From: Erythrophleum ivorense
Taxonomy: Eukaryota; Streptophyta; Magnoliopsida; Fabales; Fabaceae
DNA: 64,000 nucleotides
Direction: 5' to 3'
Assembly (NCBI GenBank): GCA_026724425.1
Contig: JAIUCV010000011.1
Coordinates: 7,399,501-7,463,500 of the forward strand
How positions within the stretch are numbered: position 1 is the stretch's first letter; each line of letters begins with the position of its first letter. This document shows, in pieces, positions 11,400 to 24,803 of this stretch. Below the pieces are notes generated by a model. That model was not told the DNA's origin and made no database searches. It worked only from the letters and a program-made list of their open reading frames with translations. A program made the translations under genes and the position numbers.

Positions 11400-14000
11400 A
11401 AAAAAAAAAAAGAGGACAAAAATTAATATAAAATTATATAATATAAACTCTTTAGAGTTATAAAAAATATAAAATTAAACATAAAAAAATTTAAAAGTTA
11501 TTATCTAAAGTTATGAACATTTATATAATTATAATATTTATAATACTTTTTATAGATGTCCATTAATAAATAATATATCTTTGTTAAAATCTTACCAAAA
11601 AAATCTAATGATATAAAAATTTAGACAAAGAAAAAAGTACATAACATTTAAATATCCATTATAACTATTTCATACAAAATTTTATTAGAAAAATACTCCC
11701 TCTAATAATAATGTTATTTTATATTTTTGAATTGGCATACTCTAATATTATATACCAATTTCTTAAATGCAACAATTGATATTTTAATGAAAATTAGTCA
11801 TACTTCTACATGTAAATAAATAACCAACTTAATAATAAGATTTATATGAATTGAATAAGTATCTTACATTTATATAGTTGATTAACTGTGATCAATATTT
11901 AGTTAAATAAAATAATCTCATATTAATTGTCTCTCAAAAGTATAACAATAGATACTTAACTCTGTTCTAATATCTTTTTATTGGAGAAAATTTAAATTTT
12001 ACTAATAAATTTACAACAAATATAATATTAGATTGTGTTGAATTAGTAATATGCATTAATGATTTTATAACATTGAGAGAACTAAAATATTCTTCTTCAT
12101 CCTTTGGATGACAACAATAATATTATTTCTGTTTTATATATAATAAATAAATAATTAATTCATAAAGATTAAAAAAGTTGATTAAAAACAATAAATATTC
12201 TTAATTTTATTTTAAATAAAAATTATTTTTTAAGAATATCCCTATTAATGTGTGTACTTTCTTCTTGAAACTAATGATAACTACTTCTCATAATTTGAAA
12301 GATTTATTTAATAAATAGTATAATTGAAATACTATAATTAATATACTAAGTATTAGTAATTTGTTTCTTATATTTTATACCAAATCAAACTCCAAAAAAA
12401 TCTCTTATATACGAGACCCGAGATAGTATTTATTTACATCTAGTGATGATCTTACAACCTTTAAGTATTTAGTGGATGTATTTTATTCATATAAAATTGT
12501 TTTAAAATATTTTTGATATAAGTTTATTAATAAAGAAAAATTATACTCATTAAGTGCTAGATTTACAAATTTGAGAAAAAAATTTGTTGTTTTTTTTATA
12601 AAGTTTTCATTTCAAATTTTTTTTAAACAATTAACTATTTTTTAAAACTATTTGGGAATTTCAATGTTATTTAAATTATTAATATATACCATAATTATGA
12701 CAAACTCTAACTATATCTTTTTATAAAAACAATCATTTTTATAATATTCTTTCAACAAATATTTTTTAAGGCAATTATATTTTATATGCTTACATTATTG
12801 TAATCTGTATAAGAATTTAAGTAAATATATTGAGCAATTTCCTAAAAAACTTTTACATACTTTTGGCATTTCAAATCTTTTAAAAAGTTGTATATAAATA
12901 TCACTATCTAATAAATCACTTGTAATAATATTCATTAAATGCTTATCAAAATTTTCAACTACTACCATACTAAAAAAAAAATATAAAAGTAATTATATCT
13001 ATCATAAAAAAATGTCTTTTTATAATAAAGATTAGGTCTTTGCAAAGATCATCGTATTACAAGTTATGTTTTATATTTGACAAATTTTTTTCTTATTTTA
13101 CTTTTGCACAAATATTTATTTGTATTGTACTAGCTTTATACATTTAGGTATTTAGATTATAAGTCCAAAAATTTTATATTTTAAAAATGAATTAAATTCT
13201 ATTTGAATTGTATTTTTTATTTTCACCAATCATCTCTATATCTACATTCTTTAATAAATTTAAGTTTAAATTATCATTTTATTTTATTATTTCAAAAGCG
13301 ACATTAAATAAAAAATATTTTAAACAATTATATCTTATGGGTTCCATCTTTTTCTTTTAGCACCATAACTTGTTGAAGTTATTTCATTATTTTCAAGTAT
13401 CCCTCATAGAGTTTTATATTATATCTTTAAGTATTTTATTTTTTGAATTATTGACCCAATACGACCATCTTTATTTGTTACTTCTTTTCTTTTTCTAGTG
13501 CTTTTTTTCTTTAGTACCGATTAATTTATCACATTTTAGACATGATTTATTTTTATTTGTACTAACTAATTGTTCCACTAAAATATTAATTTGCGAAATA
13601 TTTTTAATTAATATATAAGATTTGATACTTTTCTTAAAGTCAATAAGTATAAAGAAATTATTTTTAAAATTTTTAATTCACATTATTATATATAAAAATT
13701 TAGATGAGATAATAATAATATTACATTTTATGTAATTTTTTTAATATAATGATTTAACAAAACAATTTATATTATATATGACGTAACCATCTTATTATAC
13801 GTAATCTGAGATATAATATGATTTTCCGTAAATAAAATGTTTTTATTTCTTGTACAGAATAAAATGTTTTTATTAGAATAACAAAACTCAATAATATGAT
13901 AGGTCTGAAAACTGTGACCAATGGCGGCATGTCAGTAAGCTGCCAATCCTACCGGCTCCGAGGTCTAGATCAATCCAATATTTGGTGACACTGATAGATA
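11400..14000. other. Intergenic, extremely AT-rich
   Basis: No gene, tRNA or recognisable element was seen; the stretch is dominated by A/T with scattered direct TTTAAA and ATAATA motifs. Confidence 0.6.
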
Positions 14001-14044
14001 ACAGGCCCCACATCTTCATTATAATGCTTTGTTATTATTATTTT

Positions 14045-14057
14045 TATATATAAATAG
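14045..14057 (+). promoter_or_regulatory. TATA box of the Tic20 gene
   Basis: TATATATAAATAG lies 137 bases upstream of the Tic20 ATG, which leaves room for a 5' leader of about 100 bases. It is followed by a GC-richer leader. Confidence 0.7.
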
Positions 14058-14193
14058 GGGACCACTTTCCCACCTTGGCACGCCCAACTCTTGCTTGAGG
14101 CGCAAGCCGGAGAGGACGTAGCTGCGCTAGTTTAGGTTTCTGAATCCGATTTTGGGGTGAAACCCAAAAATCCAAACCATAATCTTAAACGGT

Positions 14194-17100
14194 ATGGCTC
14201 CCGCACTCACAGCGGCCTTGCCCTCTCATCTTCTCTGCACTCCTTCGTCTGATTCCTTCAGGTTTGTATACCGCTCTACCATCTTTCCTTCCTCGTATTC
14301 TTCTGATAATCTCCATCTTTTTGTCGGGATACACGGAACTACTAAAATTTATCTTTTTTATTTTCTTTCATTTTTCCTGCTGTAGTTTTCACCATAGAAA
14401 TTTATGGGATGGCTTAGTCTCCTTCGAGCAATTTCGTGGCCTGTAAGATTAGAAGCATAGATACTGTTATGTATGATCTGCTTCAAATACAAAAACTTTG
14501 TTTAATGGTTGTCGTTATCCTCAAATTGGGGATTGGTAGGATTGGGCAGAGCATCAAAAAAATGGTAGTTCGTTACTTTTAGAAATATTATAGTTTCAAC
14601 TCTTAAGTTTTAGATTTTTTTTTTTTAATTATTGGGCTGATGATTTACACATTACTGTGACACTAGTTGATCGAATTGGATTGTTGTGTTTTCCCAATTC
14701 TCATTTCTATTTGCTCTCCAACAAATTAGATTTCTAGTTATTAGGTTATAGGTATTTCAAGTGTCTTCTGAATGTTTGAATCAACAAAAATATAGCGATT
14801 TTAGATTTTTGTGGAAATTGTACAACCATTGAATATGTATTAACATTTCTCTTCAATCGTAAGACTGTTAAAACGCAAAACTGAACATACATTATAAGAA
14901 TTTCTTTTTCTATACTTTTTTCTCATCTTGTGACACATCTACTGTCATTATAATGGGGATTTTGATTTTACGATTCGTTCTCAGTAGCCAGATGATATCA
15001 GTCTTTACCCCCTGCCCGTGGTGTACCCTTCATTAACATATTTCTGATCCACAATTACGTCAAAGATTTAAAGGGCATTAATATGCTGAACAGATTATCT
15101 TTGAACAATGAGTGCAGTACCACTCAACTTTTCAGGTAATAAGTAAACAATCCAACTTTGTTAATGCACAGTAATTCATTAAACAAGCATTGGCACTGAA
15201 CATTTTCTGGTAGAGCAATATTTTTGCCTTTATGTCTGTGGCTCATCTATCAATTACAGTTGGATTAATGTCCTATCCTTATAACAGCAGTGGCATGTAA
15301 CAGGCAGATTGGATTTGGTTTCCACGCTTCAGAATTGCCAACAAATATTGTTTCATTAAGAAATGTCTTATTTTGAGTTCTGTAGAGCTGTATCTTAGCT
15401 AAATTCAAAGGCATATTATCCAGAACTCTCTATGCAGTTGTTATTCTGTGTTATGTCTTCAGTTCCAATTGTAGCTTGCAGTGTTGACCTATCAAATTGT
15501 TAATGACTTGTAGATTTTGCCGAAGAAATCAAATACCTAAAAGGTTTGCAGATAAGAAAATTTATCATTTTTATAATTAATAATGATTTATGACAAATAC
15601 TAAACTATTTGGGAATTGAGAGCAATCCAATTCTTATTTATTACAAATATAAAATACTTAAGTTATTAGAAGTGTTTTGATAGTAACGGGTTTGGATAGT
15701 TGGTTTGCAAAAGATTTTATATTTGTCTCTATACTACTGTATACCACAAAATTAAAATATTAATTTCTGAGAAACTATATAATGTGATGTCAAAATCATC
15801 CATGGAGCTCGCTCCTATAGTTCAGAAGCATGAGGACACCATCTGTGTGCTGCATTTGGCAAGGAGGAGCAGGATGCAGTCTACGAGGATCTGAATTCTG
15901 AACTTAAAAATTAAATATTCTGCAGAGCCTGATATTATTTGCAGTGCAATAGAAGGTTGATTATTAGTTTTCTAGCATTACCTTCATGATTATCACTTCA
16001 TGGAGTTGGATTTACCATGGGGATGGTGCCCGTTCTTGTTGAGTTTTTTCCTATAATTCTTTAGAGCCTTCTATGCAAAGGAGAAAGAAAGAGGCATTGT
16101 GTCAAGTTTCATTGCTGGTTCTTCTTTAATTTACAAGGAGGAGGATGAATTTGTTTCCAGTGTTTGTTGATTTTTATAGTCAAGGAATATAATAGGCACT
16201 GGTCTACTGTGGGAGAAATATGAAAATTCTGCACAATTGGGGAATAGTTTGAAAATGAGGGGATGATAATAAGGGCATGTTCTTGAAAAGAAAATTTTCT
16301 GAACCTCTCTATTACCAAAGGAAGAATGAAAGGTGAAAAGTTTATGTTCAATTTCTTCCTTTTGTTGGGAAAGGCCCCAATGGGGCTCAGAATATCTAGT
16401 ACTAGGGTGGTTGTTTTTAACCTCCACCCCTGATGGACCCAATCTCAATTCAAGACTAGGAGGATTGGTTGACTAAGCAAGATTTTGTTGGAGTATTACC
16501 AAATCATGCGCCCATTGTCACCGCTATAGATATTAGTATTTTGAGAATATGCCTTGATGACCAATGGATAACGATGGCTCTGATGGGTGGTTTGATATAA
16601 TCGGCAATAAAGAGATCACAGTTTTAGTAAATGATGTAGAGAAGGGTAGTGACATTGATCCACAAGAAGCTCAGCAAACTCATGAAATAGCAGAAGAAAG
16701 TTTTTGTGGTTATTGGAAAACTGCACAATATCAATAAGACTTCTTCAATGCTATGGATTATCGCTACATGCTTCAGAACAAAGGAATTTGTGATAGTCAT
16801 TATGATATATTTGTAAGTTGTAACATTATAATGGCACTTTCATTCAGGTTCCTCTTTCTCTGATGTTTTGTTTGGATAAGTATGTGCGCATGAATATTTT
16901 CAGTTGGTGCAAGTTTTCCTCCCTTGCCTTTCCAGTATATGTATTGTGTACTTCTAATCTTGTTGTAATTGGTTTTCCACCAGGTATAAAGATTTAAGAC
17001 CAAATAGATGCCGCACTAGAATCCACTCAGCAAATTTTGCATGCAATGTTCAAGGTATACCTCAATCTTCTTTATTCCCAACATAGGAATTAAAATTTAC

Positions 17101-17889
17101 ATTTTAATATGTGATTTCAACTTCATTAGTTTGACTTGATGAAACAGCATATTATTAAATTGATTATTGTTCGTTCTTTACAGTTTTAAATAATTGTTAT
17201 TAATTCTTATAATCTCCAAACCTTTGATTTCAGGAAAATCATTTCCACAAGTCAGTGCAGTTTCATCTCTATTTAAAGGAGATCAAGCTGGCCGATCAGT
17301 TACAATTCCTACTGTATCTCGAAGACGCAAATCTATGATCTGCAGACAAGCTTATATATATCATTCTTCTGGCTTCCGAATCCCTTCAACAGCTGAGAAG
17401 CCAGAATGGTGGTGGAGGACATTGTCCTGTATTCCCTATCTAATATCGTTGAAGATGTCTGACACTGGGTTTTATATTCAACCTTTTGTTGAAAACTTTA
17501 AATGCTTTGAAGATTTGGTTTATTACATCCCAGGAGCTGTCAATCGACTGCCAAGCTGGTTTCCCATGATATATTGCTATTTGGCAGTTGTAGTTGTGGT
17601 TAAAAATAGGGAATGGCCGCTTTTCTTTAGATTCCACGTAATGATGGGAATCTTATTGGAAATTGCTCTACAGGTGATATGGTATTCAAGTAATTTTATG
17701 CCTCTAGTACACTTCAATGGAACATTTGGGATGTACTATTGGGCTGGTGTGGCATTGGCATATGTTCTTATAATGATGGAATGCGTAAGGTGTGCACTTC
17801 TTGGTACATTTGTGAAGATCCCTCTTGTCAGTGAGTCAGCTTTTCTTCATTCTCTGTTTCATTTGGGAGGACTCCAGAGGCCTTTCTAA
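14194..17889 (+). CDS. TIC20: Tic20-type subunit of the chloroplast inner envelope import translocon
   Basis: Tic20 forms part of the protein-conducting channel of the inner chloroplast envelope. Exons are 14194-14261, 16984-17054 and 17234-17889, giving 264 residues; codon phases fit both junctions. The N-terminus (MAPALTAALPSHLLCTPSS) and following S/R-rich stretch look like a transit peptide. The mature part begins near the basic stretch SRRRKS, then KPEWWWRTLSCIPYL, PGAVNRLPSWFPM, EWPLFFRFHVMMGILLEIAL and a C-terminal stretch ending in RCALLGTFVKIPLV. Four hydrophobic helices are visible, as in the family. The SLKMSDTGFYIQPF and VNRLPSWFP segments look closer to Tic20-IV than to Tic20-I, but that is from memory. 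Intron 1 is 2.7 kb and contains a plastid atpE fragment. The C-terminal tail after IPLV is unusually long (SESAFLHSLFHLGGLQRPF). Confidence 0.9.
16487..16696 (+). pseudogene. atpE: Plastid-derived atpE fragment (NUPT) inside Tic20 intron 1
   Basis: The translation matches the chloroplast ATP synthase epsilon subunit. Frame one gives GVLPNHAP, then an ILRI-type stretch, DQW and MALMGG. After one missing base near 16592 the next frame gives IGNKEITVLVNDVEKGSDID and PQEAQQTHEIAEE. It lacks both ends of the gene and is frame-broken, so it is not functional. Substitutions are scattered, which suggests an old transfer. Similarity stops near 16697, where the sequence no longer resembles the rest of atpE. 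Confidence 0.88.
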
Positions 17890-19718
17890 GTAGTGGCCAA
17901 GAACATCTTGTATCTGAGGTTTTGCACCCAAAGGAAGGATTGTTTCAATCATTTGTAGCTGATTATTTCCATAAAAAGTGATTAAGAATAACACGAAAAT
18001 GGAGTTTCAGATCCAGTAGTCTCTTCAGTTATGGATCTTAGATGCCTAACTTGAAAAGCTTATTTTTGTGTGATGCTTGTTGGTATAGTCTCTACAGTAG
18101 GTTCGGAGTTCTTGAGTTTAGGAATAGAGTGGCCAGATGAGCATGATTTTGTATTTGCAGGGTTTAAATTTAGCTTATGTCCTATTTATATCTTCTTGTG
18201 ATGATTGGTCCTCTGATTTGTAAGATATGGAACATAAATGGCTAAGTTCAGGAAATATTTAAAACTATGTGGCTTGTGATCTTCACAAAGTTAGACCGTT
18301 AAGACCTAGGTGCATGGCGTAAAATTCCCGTAATTGACATTTCGGCTTCAGGAGGGAAACCAGAGCACATGTTATTTGGGTGGAAGAGACCAAGAAATAA
18401 GTTTAACAGGTTCGTCGTGGACATAATTAAGGATCATAGCTTCCTTTTGTTGAATTGGGTGCTCCACTTCTTCCCTAATGATGCATAACTTTGTCTTTAG
18501 TGGTGTCACTCGTCATTGCTCGTATCAACCAATTTTTTTAATTTTTTGAACAAAACGACACCAATATAACTTATCCGGGGGAGTACAAATTTGCTGATAA
18601 CTTAGAATGTTAAAGGGTATGTTTAAAGAGTTGTCTTAATAATTAAGTGTATGTTTTAATTTAATTATTTTTGTTTAAATTTTGACGCACAAATAATAAA
18701 AAATATATCTTAAGGTAATTACATTTGGTTTAACACTTGGTATGAAAGTAATATATCTCAATGAAAGTACTATTAACATGTCATAATTGAAATTATCATA
18801 ACATTTTATAGGTTTTCTAGGATCGTTTATAACGTGAACCATATTCTAGAAAGACCTTGTTAAGAATATTTTTTTAAGCATATATTTAATCATCAATTCG
18901 ATATACTGACATGACTTATTTATATTTTATATAAAACTATGTTACTTGCATATATCAATTTTAGTACATTTAACTAAAATGTTACAACGGTGAGTATCAA
19001 ATTACAACTTATAAATATTTGGGCAATTGATATTACAAATATAAAGTAACTGTAAACAACATAAAAGTCTTTATAATACTGGATTACTGGTTCCAAGTTG
19101 AAATTTTGTAATGCATTATCAATTTCTTCTCCCTTATTCTATGTTATATTCATTTTCTCGCAGACTTTTTGGGTTCAGCTCTCATTTTATGACATTTGAA
19201 AGAACTTTATTAGATTTGAGAAAATACATTGTTGAACGAAATGGCTCATCCAAATTTTATTTTTAGCTGACATGACACGATCAGAGCCGTTAGTTAACAT
19301 CAGTGGAAAGGAAATGACCAATAAAAAGGACTGTACTTTACTTGCACGATCACATTCACAAGGGCATAACCCCACTCGCTTAAATCCCAACTGTTGCCTT
19401 TTGTTCCTGTCCAAAAGAAATCATTTTTTGGCTTGGTGGCCACGAAGCTCTTTGCCGGCTCAAACCCACCAAAAAAAAATCAAAGAATTCCGCAAAGCTT
19501 GATTCTTTTATCCCAAAGATCCAAATCCGGAAAACTCAGTTCTCGCAGATCTTGGTAATACCTTGTGACCTCACAGATCCTGAGCAAACCCTTTGCTGCT
19601 AACCCGTCTCAATTTTCTCTTCGGGTATCAAAAAATTTCCCCCAAACATTATTTTTCCGGCAATTAGTTACGGGAAGCCAAAATTTGGAATCTTGGGGAA
19701 GTTGGATATAGCTAAAAT
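17890..19718. other. Tic20 3' region and GAUT10 upstream region
   Basis: Contains the probable Tic20 3' UTR (to about 18.2 kb), AT-rich spacer, and from about 19.4 kb a pyrimidine-rich leader of GAUT10. No other gene was seen. Confidence 0.6.
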
Positions 19719-22636
19719 ATGAGGCGAAGGGCGGCTGATTTTCGAAGGCCAGTAAGGAGGAGGGTTCCGGATGTGTTGTGGTGGGCATTGTTCAGCGTAG
19801 TGGTTCTTCTCTTTATTTATGTTCTTAGCAAAGGGAATCAGGACCAGTCTACACCCGCTTTATCCAAGGTAAATATATCTATTCTTTTGTTAATCAGTTA
19901 TTCATGTTATTGGCGTTTTAGAGTTTGTGCCTTGAAGCTAAATTGCCTGGATAGGGGATCTCAAGTAAAGAGAAAGATGTAAGATTTAAGGGAGTGATTG
20001 GTGTGCTTGGTTTTGTTAGTATGTTGTTGAAAACTAATTTTGCCTTCTTGGTTTTTAGGTTGTTTTACAGGTGCAATCTGTTGATTATAAGGCTAAACTT
20101 GTTTCATCTCTATCTTGGTCTATTTTGGGATTTACTAATTTTCCTTGTGTGAGCAATGAGACCTAGGAATAATGGTTGTTGATGAAATGGCGTGCATATT
20201 TCTGTTTCTCCATCTGTCTTCATTCTTGTCCTTCTTTAGAAGTCTATTATCTGGGCTATCCTGGTTTTCTGAGAATCATGCATGTATTTGTGTGACGAAA
20301 TTGCTACTTTTCAATTATATATTTTGCTCACTGTTCTTTCTTTTTCTCCCATTCATCGTTTTCACTTCAAAGGAAATATTGAGGAGTGAGTTGAATCAAA
20401 TTTTGGTTTGAATAACAAAACCAATACTATTTCTACTGGCTTTTACTTCTTTCAAACTTTAACTCTTGAGTTTAGATTAGCAATGTTATGCTGGATTGGA
20501 CGTGAAAGTTAAACTGCTGGATTTGTTAAGGTATAAAATGATACACAATTTGTCTTTATTAATTACTAATTTACTTGTCTATAATGGCTCGCTAAAGCTG
20601 ATATTGCCAATTCAAAATATTATCTTTGTTGAAAGTTGAAACATTTAAGTCATCGGGGTATAGCAGTCAAGTGAAGAAAAACTTGCAAATATCCATTGGA
20701 AATTAATCCAAATTTGATTAAATTACTTCAGTGATATTGCTGCATAAGGTGTGCCTAACCAGATTATTGTGAAACTTGTTAAGGGATAGCTAGAATATAA
20801 CGGTGTCTGTGTGTCCAGGTGTTCTAACAGTCTTAACTCTGAAGTGTTGTCACATATGTTAACTTTCCTTAGTACCAAAATATCAGTGCCTCTCTATTCC
20901 CTATAAATATATTTATTATGTTATTGTTTATAATGATGAAACTTTAGTACTAAATAGCCAAACTAGGTTGGAAAGGAGATCATGAGGATTGTATGAAACA
21001 GAACTTCGACTTGATTAAATTGTTACAATGCAGCTTCCATGGAATGCTCAAGTTCTCATTATGAAGTTAGAAATCTAAGATGTACTATCTTTAAGGTCAT
21101 TATGTTCTTGGGGAGGGAGAGATAGAGATAATAGTTCTTATCATCATTATGTTCACATATTACTTCTTATACACTGTTATGCAGAGAATGTACAGGCATG
21201 ATAGGATTATGGAAGGGCTTAATATTACTGAAGAGATGTTAAGCCCCAACTCAGTGACCAGACAGCTGAATGACCAGATATCCTTAGCAAAAGCTTTTGT
21301 TGTCATTGCGAAAGAAAGTAACAATCTTCAATTTGCTTGGGAATTAAGTGCCCAGATCCGCAATTCGAAGATTCTACTCTCAAAAGCTGCCACGAGGCGA
21401 GCCCCTTTAACTACCATGGAATCAGAACGTGCTATCCATGATATGGCATTATTGCTATACCAGGCCCAGCAGTTGCATTATGACAGTGCAACGATGATCA
21501 TGAGACTTAAGGCGAAAGTTCAAACTCTTGAAGAACAATCAAGTTCTGTATCTGAAAAGAGTTCAAAATATGGACAAATAGCTGCTGAAGAAGTCCCAAA
21601 AAGCCTATACTGCCTTGGTGTCCGGTTGACAACTGAGTGGTTCAGAAACCTTGATTTGCAAAAGAAATTTAAGGACAAGAAGCAAGTGGAGATGATGCTG
21701 AAAGACAACAATCTTTACCACTTTTGTGTGTTCTCTGATAACATTATTGCTACTTCAGTTGTGGTCAATTCAACTGCAATAAATTCTAAAAATCCCGACA
21801 TGGTTGTTTTCCACCTTGTCACTGATGAAATAAATTATGCAGCGATGAAGGCATGGTTTGCCATGAATGATTTCCAAGGAGTGACTGTTGAGGTCCAAAA
21901 GTTTGAAGACTTCAGTTGGTTAAATGCTTCATATGTTCCTGTTCTTAAGCAACTCCAAGACTCAGAAATACAGAACTACTACTTTTCTGGCAACAGTGAT
22001 GATGGCAAGACGCCAATCAAGTTTCGTAACCCTAAATATCTCTCCATGCTTAACCACCTGAGGTTTTATATCCCAGAAGTTTTTCCTGCACTGAAGAAGG
22101 TGGTATTTCTTGATGATGATGTTGTGGTTCAGAAGGATCTCTCTCCACTTTTTTCCATTGATTTGAATGGCAATGTTAATGGAGCTGTTGAGACATGCAT
22201 GGAGACATTTCATAGATACCATAAATACCTGAATTATTCCCATCCTCTTATACGAGCCCATTTTGATCCTGATGCGTGCGGATGGGCATTTGGGATGAAT
22301 GTATTTGATTTGGTTGAATGGAGGAAAAGGAATGTCACAGGCATCTACCACTACTGGCAGGAAAAGAACGTTGACCGGACATTGTGGAAACTGGGTACTT
22401 TACCACCTGGCTTGTTGACATTTTATGGATTAACTGAGCCCTTGGATCCAATGTGGCATATATTGGGATTCGGATACACGACTGTTGATCCTCAGTTGAT
22501 AGAGACAGGGGCTGTACTGCACTTCAATGGGAACTCCAAACCGTGGTTGAAGATTGTGATTGAGAAGTATAAGCCGATATGGGAAAAATATATTGATTAT
22601 TCTCATCCTCTATTGCAACAATGCAACTTTCATTAA
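19719..22636 (+). CDS. GAUT10: Galacturonosyltransferase 10 (homogalacturonan synthesis, GT8)
   Basis: GAUT proteins transfer galacturonic acid from UDP-GalA to pectin in the Golgi. Two exons, 19719-19868 and 21185-22636, join in phase 0 as ALSK|RMYRHD and give 533 residues. The N-terminus is a type II anchor: arginine-rich cytosolic tail (1-18), then one hydrophobic segment (about 19-36). A short stem rich in helices follows, including LAKAFVVIAKES and YGQIAAEEVPKSLYCLGVRL. The GT8 catalytic domain has the metal-binding DDD at 360-362 in VVFLDDDVVVQKDL, then NVNGAVETC, DPDACGWAFGMNVFDL, LWKLGTLPPGLLTFYGLTE and the HFNGNSKPW motif starting at H496. It ends QQCNFH, like GAUT10 and unlike GAUT11. 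Intron 1 is 1.3 kb and separates the anchor from the rest. Confidence 0.95.
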
Positions 22637-24803
22637 TTTAGAACCACGCTTAAATAGGAACTTCAAAGTTCTAACATGGGACGATGATTAGGACTTGAAT
22701 AGTACAAGGCCCTGTTGGGGCAAATACACTGATTAAATGATTGTTCTATTTTGTAATTACGACTTTGCGACTTTCATCGACTTTGGGACCGGAAGGTTGG
22801 GTGATCACTTACACAGACAAGCTGGGTTTTGAGGTTTGAATTTTGTAGCCAGAACTAAGAAATGCTTGTACAATTTTATGTGGTCAGGCATGTCTGCTGG
22901 CTGTAGTAACGTGGGAGTACTCATTTGATTCCTGATATTCTGTTGTAGCATATCGCTGTTCATTGTTATTCGATTATATCAGTTCATAAGCTTACCTCAG
23001 AAGGAATTTTAGTCAGTCCATATTGTCGAGATGAATTGCAAACTCTTTTTGTCCTCTTGCTTATTAGAGCTTTTACATATTTCAAGTTTTGAAGCCTTAA
23101 TGATATTTGATGTTCCCGAAAAGTTCCAGTACTATTTGCTTATTGGCAGTCTGGCACCGGCGTCCCAAAGGCATTAACAAATTTATGGCTCTTTATATAA
23201 AAGTTGCTTCTTTTCAAGATGTTGACATATTTAAAATTTTACGGTTAAAAGGTAGTGATGGTGATATTAATTATATTCAGTTGAATGAGGCTTACTAAAT
23301 AGAGATGAGTTTGGGATTGAATATTTTCTTAAAGAATTTTTACAATAAGTTTGAGTCTTGTGGTACCCAGTCACCTCCCTGCTCCATCAGAGTCTCTTCA
23401 ACACCAAAATAACGTCGTTAACTTTTTCCTAAAGACGCGAATTACATTATTTTTTGTTTGTTAATTATTTATATAAACAAATTTCGGGTAGCTGAGTTAT
23501 TGCATGAAATATATAGCTTTTACATCTGATCAATCATAATTAGCCTCCGTGCATGTGGTTAACGCCAACAGAAAGTTTTCGGTCCAGCTCCAGCCATAGC
23601 CGCCTGGTTGGACCGAAATCACTTTTGAGTTTTAGGAGCAATATATAGCAAGCACTGTTTCCAAGCTTTGTTTCTTCCAGGCAAATATGCTTCTTATTAA
23701 AGAGGAGAAGAGGAAGAGAGGAGGAACAAGATTGGTTACTCCCATTGTATTGAAAAACACTAAACTGGGTGTTGGTAAATAGTAAAGATATGTATCCATT
23801 TCTGACCCTAAAAAAGGTCAAATTACAAATTTAGTCTCTTAATTTTATTAAAAATTTATTTTTTCCTCTCATTTTTTAAAATCATTTTAAACATTTCTTA
23901 ACTTTTAAATTTGTTATAAGATATATATATATATATATATTCTGTTCAATAAAAAAAATTAACAATCCGTGCATCGCATGGGCTGCTAACTAATTCCTTC
24001 TATTTGCTGCCATTAATCATGCGCAGTTGTGCACTTTTTTGGGGTTATATCAGCATGCTTCGTCGGAAAAACCAATGTTGATGTTACAATTTCCAGCGAA
24101 TTTTTGGTACTTAATCCAAATTTTTTATACATTCAAATGGACGTTATAAAAAAGAAGTTATGATTCAAATAAATTAGTTTTTTTGAAAATCACATACTAA
24201 TTATGTTATAAAGAAACCAGCTTATATTGCAATTCTTTTGATTCCATGAAAGTTAATTTTCGTTTATAACTTAAAAGGGAATAATATTTTTTATATTTTA
24301 CAAAAAAAAAAAATCGAAAGCAAAACCTTATTTAAGATTTGATTCCCCAGCCAGAATCCTGATTCATTATTTTCGTCATAATCCTTCCGTTCTGTTTCTT
24401 ATTCTCAAAAAAGTAATCCTATATAACAACATCCCCTTGTCAACAACCCGTTAGTATCAAGAAGGAAAGAAATTAATATCTTCAATTCAAACTTTCATAC
24501 AATCAAACGGTGATTTAAACTAAACATTTGTAATCCAAACAAGAAGCATAAATTAACCCATTCAAATTCCAAAAGTTTGTTGACACTTGGCCCTTACCCA
24601 TTTCGTCAACTGCCGGCGTTTCTCACAAAGAGGCGGAGTTTTCACGAATCACTTCCTCTTCCACTCTTTGTCCTGTACCTTTTAACTGTCTCCTCAAATA
24701 TTCTCATTCATTTCACTCTCCAATTTTATGAATCTGAAAGCATCTTCCCAGTAGAATAAGTCTATACTTGCCGCCATTTTCACTGACTTTACTGTAACGT
24801 CTC
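22637..24803. other. GAUT10 3' region and spacer
   Basis: A probable 3' UTR extends to about 23.1 kb. The rest is AT-rich spacer with an AT run near 23920-23940. No gene was supported; short ORFs around 23.1 and 23.6 kb resemble nothing I know. Confidence 0.55.

Noticed and set aside
15700..16450. Possible extra coding pieces in Tic20 intron 1
   Set aside because: Exons 1, 2 and 3 already join in frame; only the atpE fragment further right gave a recognisable match.
21962..22351. 129-codon minus-strand ORF
   Set aside because: It is the shadow of the GAUT10 catalytic exon.
24577..24759. Short ORF upstream of the QWRF gene
   Set aside because: It is out of frame with the QWRF start and has no resemblance; probably leader sequence.
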